From: an uncultured bacterium
GTDB lineage: Bacteria; Verrucomicrobiota; Kiritimatiellia; CAIKKV01
Length of the DNA: 9,026 bases
Direction of reading: 5' to 3'
NCBI GenBank assembly: GCA_903828035.1
Contig: CAIKKV010000615.1
Span: 1 to 9,026, forward strand
Every line of letters begins with the position of its first letter. The stretch's first letter is position 1. Positions 5,972 to 9,026 of the stretch are shown here, one piece after another. A model generated the notes under the pieces. That model made no database searches, was not told the DNA's origin, and was given only the letters and a program-made list of their open reading frames with translations. The position numbers were made by a program, and so were the translations under genes.

Positions 5972-8043
5972 CGCCCAGAGAGAACAAGATCCGCTTCTGG
6001 ACAGGGCTGGCCGTGCTGCTTATCTTCCTGGCAGGCGCCCAGTTCCGCTTTGAGGGCTTCACGCACCGCTCCCTGCACCCGGACGAAGCGACCATCGCCA
6101 ACTGGACGGAACAGACGGCGGACGGCTCAGCCATTCATGAGCGCCTCTATCCCGGCGGGGCCTTCACGCTGGCGCGCCCCTTTTACAACCTCGCGCAGAT
6201 CCTCGTCGAACCTAAAACAGGTACAACTGGGACGCCAGCCCGCCACGTGAACGCCCTCCTGTTCTTCCGGGCGTTCAAACTGGCCCTGAGCCTGCTGGTC
6301 ATGGGCCTGGTCACCGGCATCGTTTTTATTCTCACCCGGAAAGCAGCGCCCGTCCTGGCGGCGGCGGCCTGGGCCGCCTTCGACCCCATTTTCATCGAGC
6401 ACACCCATTATGCGGAAACGGATATCGCGCTCCTGTTCGGCGCCACGCTGGCCCTTTTCTGCTGGGTTCAGGCCCTGCGCGGCCGCCGGGCGGGGTGGCT
6501 CCTGGGCGGCGCCTTCATGGCGGGCTTCACCATGGGCACCAAGTATAGCCTGGCCCCCCTGCTCGTCGTTCCGATCCTCCTGCCTTTTGTCTTCTACACG
6601 GGGGAGAGCGGGGGGGAACGTCCCTGGAAAACCGGGCTCCTCGTCCTCGCGTCGCTGTTGCTGGCTCTCGCGGGCTTTATCGTGGCCGAGCCCGCCGTCC
6701 GCGACCCGATTCGCTTTTTCAACGGATTGCACGAACAGTCCGCGCGCGTTTTCGGCGAACAGCACGCGATCATGAGGTCGATCGCCGATGACGCCTGGGC
6801 CGTCCGGTATTACAAGTGCCGCTCCCTCGCCCTGCTTTTCCGCGACATGGGCCTGCCGTTCGTCATCCTGGTCATCGCGGGCGCGTGGACAGCCCTGCGC
6901 TCCGCCCCGCTCAGGCGCATGGCCTGGCCCGTTGTCCTCATCCCGGCCCTTTATGCCGGTGCGGCGGCCGGCTGTTTCCCTTTTATCCGCGAGCAGGAGT
7001 ATTTGCAGCTCCTGCCCTACCTCGTCATCCTCGCCGTGCTGCCGCTCGCGTGGCCCGGGGCGCCATCGGGCTGGGCCCGCGCCCGGCGACTGATCCCGCT
7101 GCTGCTGACGATCGCCGGCCTCTGGCAGTGGCACCTGGACGCCCGGCGCATGGCCATGAACTTCCGCTGGCCGGATCCCCGGGAGTGGGCCCGCGACTGG
7201 ATCGACCGCCACCTGCCGGATTCCGACCTGCTGGCCGTGGACAATTTATCGCGCCTGGAAGGCCGGAACTCGCCCGTCTTCCTCCGGCCCTACCACAACC
7301 GCCTCCCGCTCAGCCGGCCCGAGGGCTCCACGGTTTTCCTTCGCAAGAAACGGGACGCCGGCCTCCGGCGCGAGCTGAACGGCCGGACGTGCGACTATCT
7401 CCTGGCCAGCCTGAACGGCGAGCCCGACTTATCCGGCGAGCCGCTCCCGCCGGCGGCGCCTGTCCCTGTTTTAACGTGGGGCGCCTTTTTCTACTCCTAC
7501 CCGCACAGCCGCGGCGCCCAGGCGGGAAGCGGCCAGCGGGTCAAGGGCGTGAAGCCCTATGTCTCCGCCTCCCAGCGGAGCCCCCGCCCCAACGCGGACC
7601 ACCACGGCCTGGCCGTCACGCTGTACGCCCTGGCGGCCCCCCCGCTGCCGGACGGCCCGAGGGAGGTTGTCGCCGCGCCCGAAGGCCCCCTCTACCGCTT
7701 TGACACGCCGCCCCTCCTCGGCCCCGTTTACCGGGTGCCGCTGACGGCCCTGCCGCGCGACATCCTTTCCGGCGGCACCACCCAGCCGTGCTCGCGAATC
7801 ACGCTCCTTTTCAAAGCCGGCGCCGCGCCGGCCTCCCTCCGCGTCCGCCTCTGGGGCCGGACCCACGCCTTCACGCTTCCGCCCGGACGGGAAGAATCAA
7901 AGTGCTTCACCCGCCCCTGGTGGTGGCGTGTCGCCGAGCCCTACACGCACATCCAGGTGTGGAGCGCCACGCCCGCCGCCGAAGCCTCCCTGCTTCTCAA
8001 TCCGCCCGAGCCCGACGCTCACTCGGATTCTTCCCGCCTGTAA
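5968..8043 (+). CDS. GT39/PMT-like membrane glycosyltransferase (GT-C fold) with large soluble C-terminal domain
   Basis: The 691-residue product starts at the ATGA overlap (5968-5971) with a good ribosome binding site; the frame is open further upstream but that region is the sulfotransferase gene. A first membrane helix (about 10-25) leads into FTHRSLHPDEA (31-41), where D39-E40 in the HPDE loop is the expected GT-C catalytic site. A second conserved loop follows, IFIEHTHYAETD (141-152), and then GTKYSLAPLL (190-199), both typical of GT39-like proteins. Further hydrophobic helices lie near 100-123, 127-138, 154-170, 178-208, 223-241, 296-309, 319-335, 346-361 and 375-387. From about residue 395 to the end the chain is soluble, probably outside the membrane, and I recognise no domain in it. 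The predicted role is transfer of a sugar from a polyprenyl-phosphate donor to a glycan, lipid or protein outside the membrane. Runs of seven G (6610-6616) and seven C (7637-7643) are in frame. The last 25 bases overlap the opposite-strand gene. Confidence 0.8.
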   Translation: MTPRENKIRFWTGLAVLLIFLAGAQFRFEGFTHRSLHPDEATIANWTEQTADGSAIHERLYPGGAFTLARPFYNLAQILVEPKTGTTGTPARHVNALLFFRAFKLALSLLVMGLVTGIVFILTRKAAPVLAAAAWAAFDPIFIEHTHYAETDIALLFGATLALFCWVQALRGRRAGWLLGGAFMAGFTMGTKYSLAPLLVVPILLPFVFYTGESGGERPWKTGLLVLASLLLALAGFIVAEPAVRDPIRFFNGLHEQSARVFGEQHAIMRSIADDAWAVRYYKCRSLALLFRDMGLPFVILVIAGAWTALRSAPLRRMAWPVVLIPALYAGAAAGCFPFIREQEYLQLLPYLVILAVLPLAWPGAPSGWARARRLIPLLLTIAGLWQWHLDARRMAMNFRWPDPREWARDWIDRHLPDSDLLAVDNLSRLEGRNSPVFLRPYHNRLPLSRPEGSTVFLRKKRDAGLRRELNGRTCDYLLASLNGEPDLSGEPLPPAAPVPVLTWGAFFYSYPHSRGAQAGSGQRVKGVKPYVSASQRSPRPNADHHGLAVTLYALAAPPLPDGPREVVAAPEGPLYRFDTPPLLGPVYRVPLTALPRDILSGGTTQPCSRITLLFKAGAAPASLRVRLWGRTHAFTLPPGREESKCFTRPWWWRVAEPYTHIQVWSATPAAEASLLLNPPEPDAHSDSSRL
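8019..8043. other. 25-base tail-to-tail overlap of two convergent genes
   Basis: The plus-strand gene ends with TAA at 8041-8043, and the minus-strand gene ends with TGA reading 8021-8019. The last eight codons of each, with their stops, are therefore encoded on opposite strands of the same DNA. There is no spacer, and no hairpin followed by a T run was seen on either strand near the junction. Confidence 0.75.
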
Positions 8044-9026
8044 ACGGCCAGGCCGCCCTTTTCGCGGCCGGCATAGACGCGCCCGAACCGCACACCCTTT
8101 TCGTCCCGTATCACGGACGAAAGGCCATAGCCCCTTTTTCCATTTCTTCGAACGACTTTCTCTGGGTTTAACAGGTCTTTCTTATTGACAAAAAGGATGA
8201 TGCCGTCTAGCCCACGATTGCGCCCGCCCGCGGAAAACACAGATTTCGGCGGAAGTTCGACGGTCCGGCTGTCAGGCAGGAACACATCCAGGGGAACCCG
8301 GGCCATATACGCGCCGTCCATGGGCATCTTCAGCGCGGTTAAACGCCGGGGCAGTTCTTCAAAATCCGCATAGATCTCCCGGACACTCCCGAAATAGGGC
8401 TCTTTCCGGAACCCCGTATATCGGATAAAAGTCAGACATCCGGCCATCGTCAACACGACCAAAAGGCCCTTCATGCCCACCCGAACCGCGGGTTTCCCGG
8501 CAAGGCGGGGAAGCCGAGCCAAGCCGTATAACACGGCGAGCAGATAAAGTGGAATCGCCACGATCTGGTAACGCCCTACAGGCGGAAAATTATTTTCGGA
8601 GGTGTACAACAGAAGCGGAAGCAAGGTCCAAACCACCGCCGCCCACCAAAGGATCCGGACCTGTTTGTCGGCGGCCGTTTCGGCCCGCCGCGCCCACACG
8701 GCCAGGGAGAGCGGAAGGAGCAGTCCGATCGACTGATCGCACACGGGCCGGACCAGCTCGAGCAGCGAGCGGCCGAACTTCGCCGCGGCGCCGCGCAGGC
8801 TTCCGAAGTGTGCGATGAACTTCACATAGTCCTCCACGTAATAGGTGACGTTTCCGTATGCGCTGGCGAACATCGCGCCGGGTGGAATGCGCATATAGAG
8901 CTTCATGGCCGCTTCAAAAAGCATCACCACCCCCGCCAACGCGGCCGCCGCCTTCAGGAATCCGGTCCAATAGTCGCGGGCGGAACCGTGCAGCCGGCAT
9001 AACCTGACCAGGAACGGAAGCAGCAC
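8019..9026 (-). CDS. C-terminal part of a multi-pass membrane protein, probably a GT-C glycosyltransferase (partial)
   Basis: The minus-strand frame is open from the window edge (9026) to a TGA at 8021-8019, giving 335 residues. A GTG codon happens to fall at the very edge, but the gene most likely continues beyond the window, since the N-terminal catalytic loop of a GT-C enzyme is missing. Visible hydrophobic helices lie near 25-45, 98-112, 124-141, 153-171 and 186-203. They are followed by a soluble tail of about 130 residues. The segment SENNFPPVGRYQIVAIPLYL (143-162) resembles the last conserved loop and helix of GT39/GT83-like transferases, where an RY pair precedes a hydrophobic helix. 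No catalytic acid is in view, so the assignment rests on overall shape and context. The DNA is less GC-rich than the neighbouring plus-strand gene. The gene converges on the operon, so it belongs to a different transcript. An O-antigen ligase/polymerase or other membrane protein cannot be excluded. Confidence 0.65.
   Translation of the reverse strand: MLLPFLVRLCRLHGSARDYWTGFLKAAAALAGVVMLFEAAMKLYMRIPPGAMFASAYGNVTYYVEDYVKFIAHFGSLRGAAAKFGRSLLELVRPVCDQSIGLLLPLSLAVWARRAETAADKQVRILWWAAVVWTLLPLLLYTSENNFPPVGRYQIVAIPLYLLAVLYGLARLPRLAGKPAVRVGMKGLLVVLTMAGCLTFIRYTGFRKEPYFGSVREIYADFEELPRRLTALKMPMDGAYMARVPLDVFLPDSRTVELPPKSVFSAGGRNRGLDGIILFVNKKDLLNPEKVVRRNGKRGYGLSSVIRDEKGVRFGRVYAGREKGGLAVYRREESE

Noticed and set aside
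6127..7212. Minus-strand open frame (361 codons) opposite the GT39-like gene
   Set aside because: Extremely rich in charged residues, Gly and Gln, as expected for the antisense of a hydrophobic membrane protein; no family signal.
8051..8069. Hairpin GGCCGC...GCGGCC near the convergent junction, considered as a terminator
   Set aside because: The 6-base stem is perfect but has no T run after it on either strand and lies inside the coding part of the minus-strand gene; such stems are frequent by chance at this GC content.

Overview
The window is a densely packed, GC-rich stretch of bacterial DNA that reads as part of a surface-glycan (exopolysaccharide, capsule or glycolipid) biosynthesis locus. 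The families present (a LKDA-type two-domain methyltransferase, a membrane-anchored sulfatase-fold protein, a GT-B glycosyltransferase, a sulfotransferase and GT-C membrane glycosyltransferases) and the ATGA-type overlaps point to a Gram-negative-type environmental bacterium. A PVC-superphylum, deltaproteobacterial or similar lineage is possible, but no ribosomal or other phylogenetic marker is present, so the taxon is left open.

Layout: positions 1-8043 hold one co-directional plus-strand run. It comprises the last 31 codons of an upstream gene (1-96), a kinase-like plus SAM-methyltransferase protein (100-1536), a five-helix membrane protein with a periplasmic sulfatase/alkaline-phosphatase-fold domain (1527-3026), a GT-B glycosyltransferase (3033-4202), a sulfotransferase with an unusual repeat-bearing C-terminal half (4199-5971), and a GT39-like membrane glycosyltransferase with a large soluble tail (5968-8043). 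Neighbouring genes overlap by 10, 4 and 4 bases or are separated by 3 and 6 bases. This looks like one translationally coupled operon whose promoter lies before the window. Positions 8019-9026 carry, on the minus strand, the C-terminal part of another multi-pass membrane protein, probably also a GT-C enzyme. It meets the operon tail to tail with a 25-base overlap. No stretch longer than 6 bases is free of coding sequence, and no RNA genes, CRISPR arrays, insertion sequences or attachment sites were seen.

Working model (inference): the GT-B enzyme adds a sugar on the cytoplasmic side, the sulfotransferase and methyltransferase decorate the glycan or its carrier, the GT-C enzymes transfer sugars from polyprenyl-phosphate donors outside the membrane, and the sulfatase-fold protein adds or removes a charged group (sulfate or phospho-alcohol) there. 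The most unusual points are the kinase-like N-terminal domain fused to the methyltransferase, the repeated module after the sulfotransferase domain, and the lower GC of the sulfatase-fold gene and of the minus-strand gene relative to the others.
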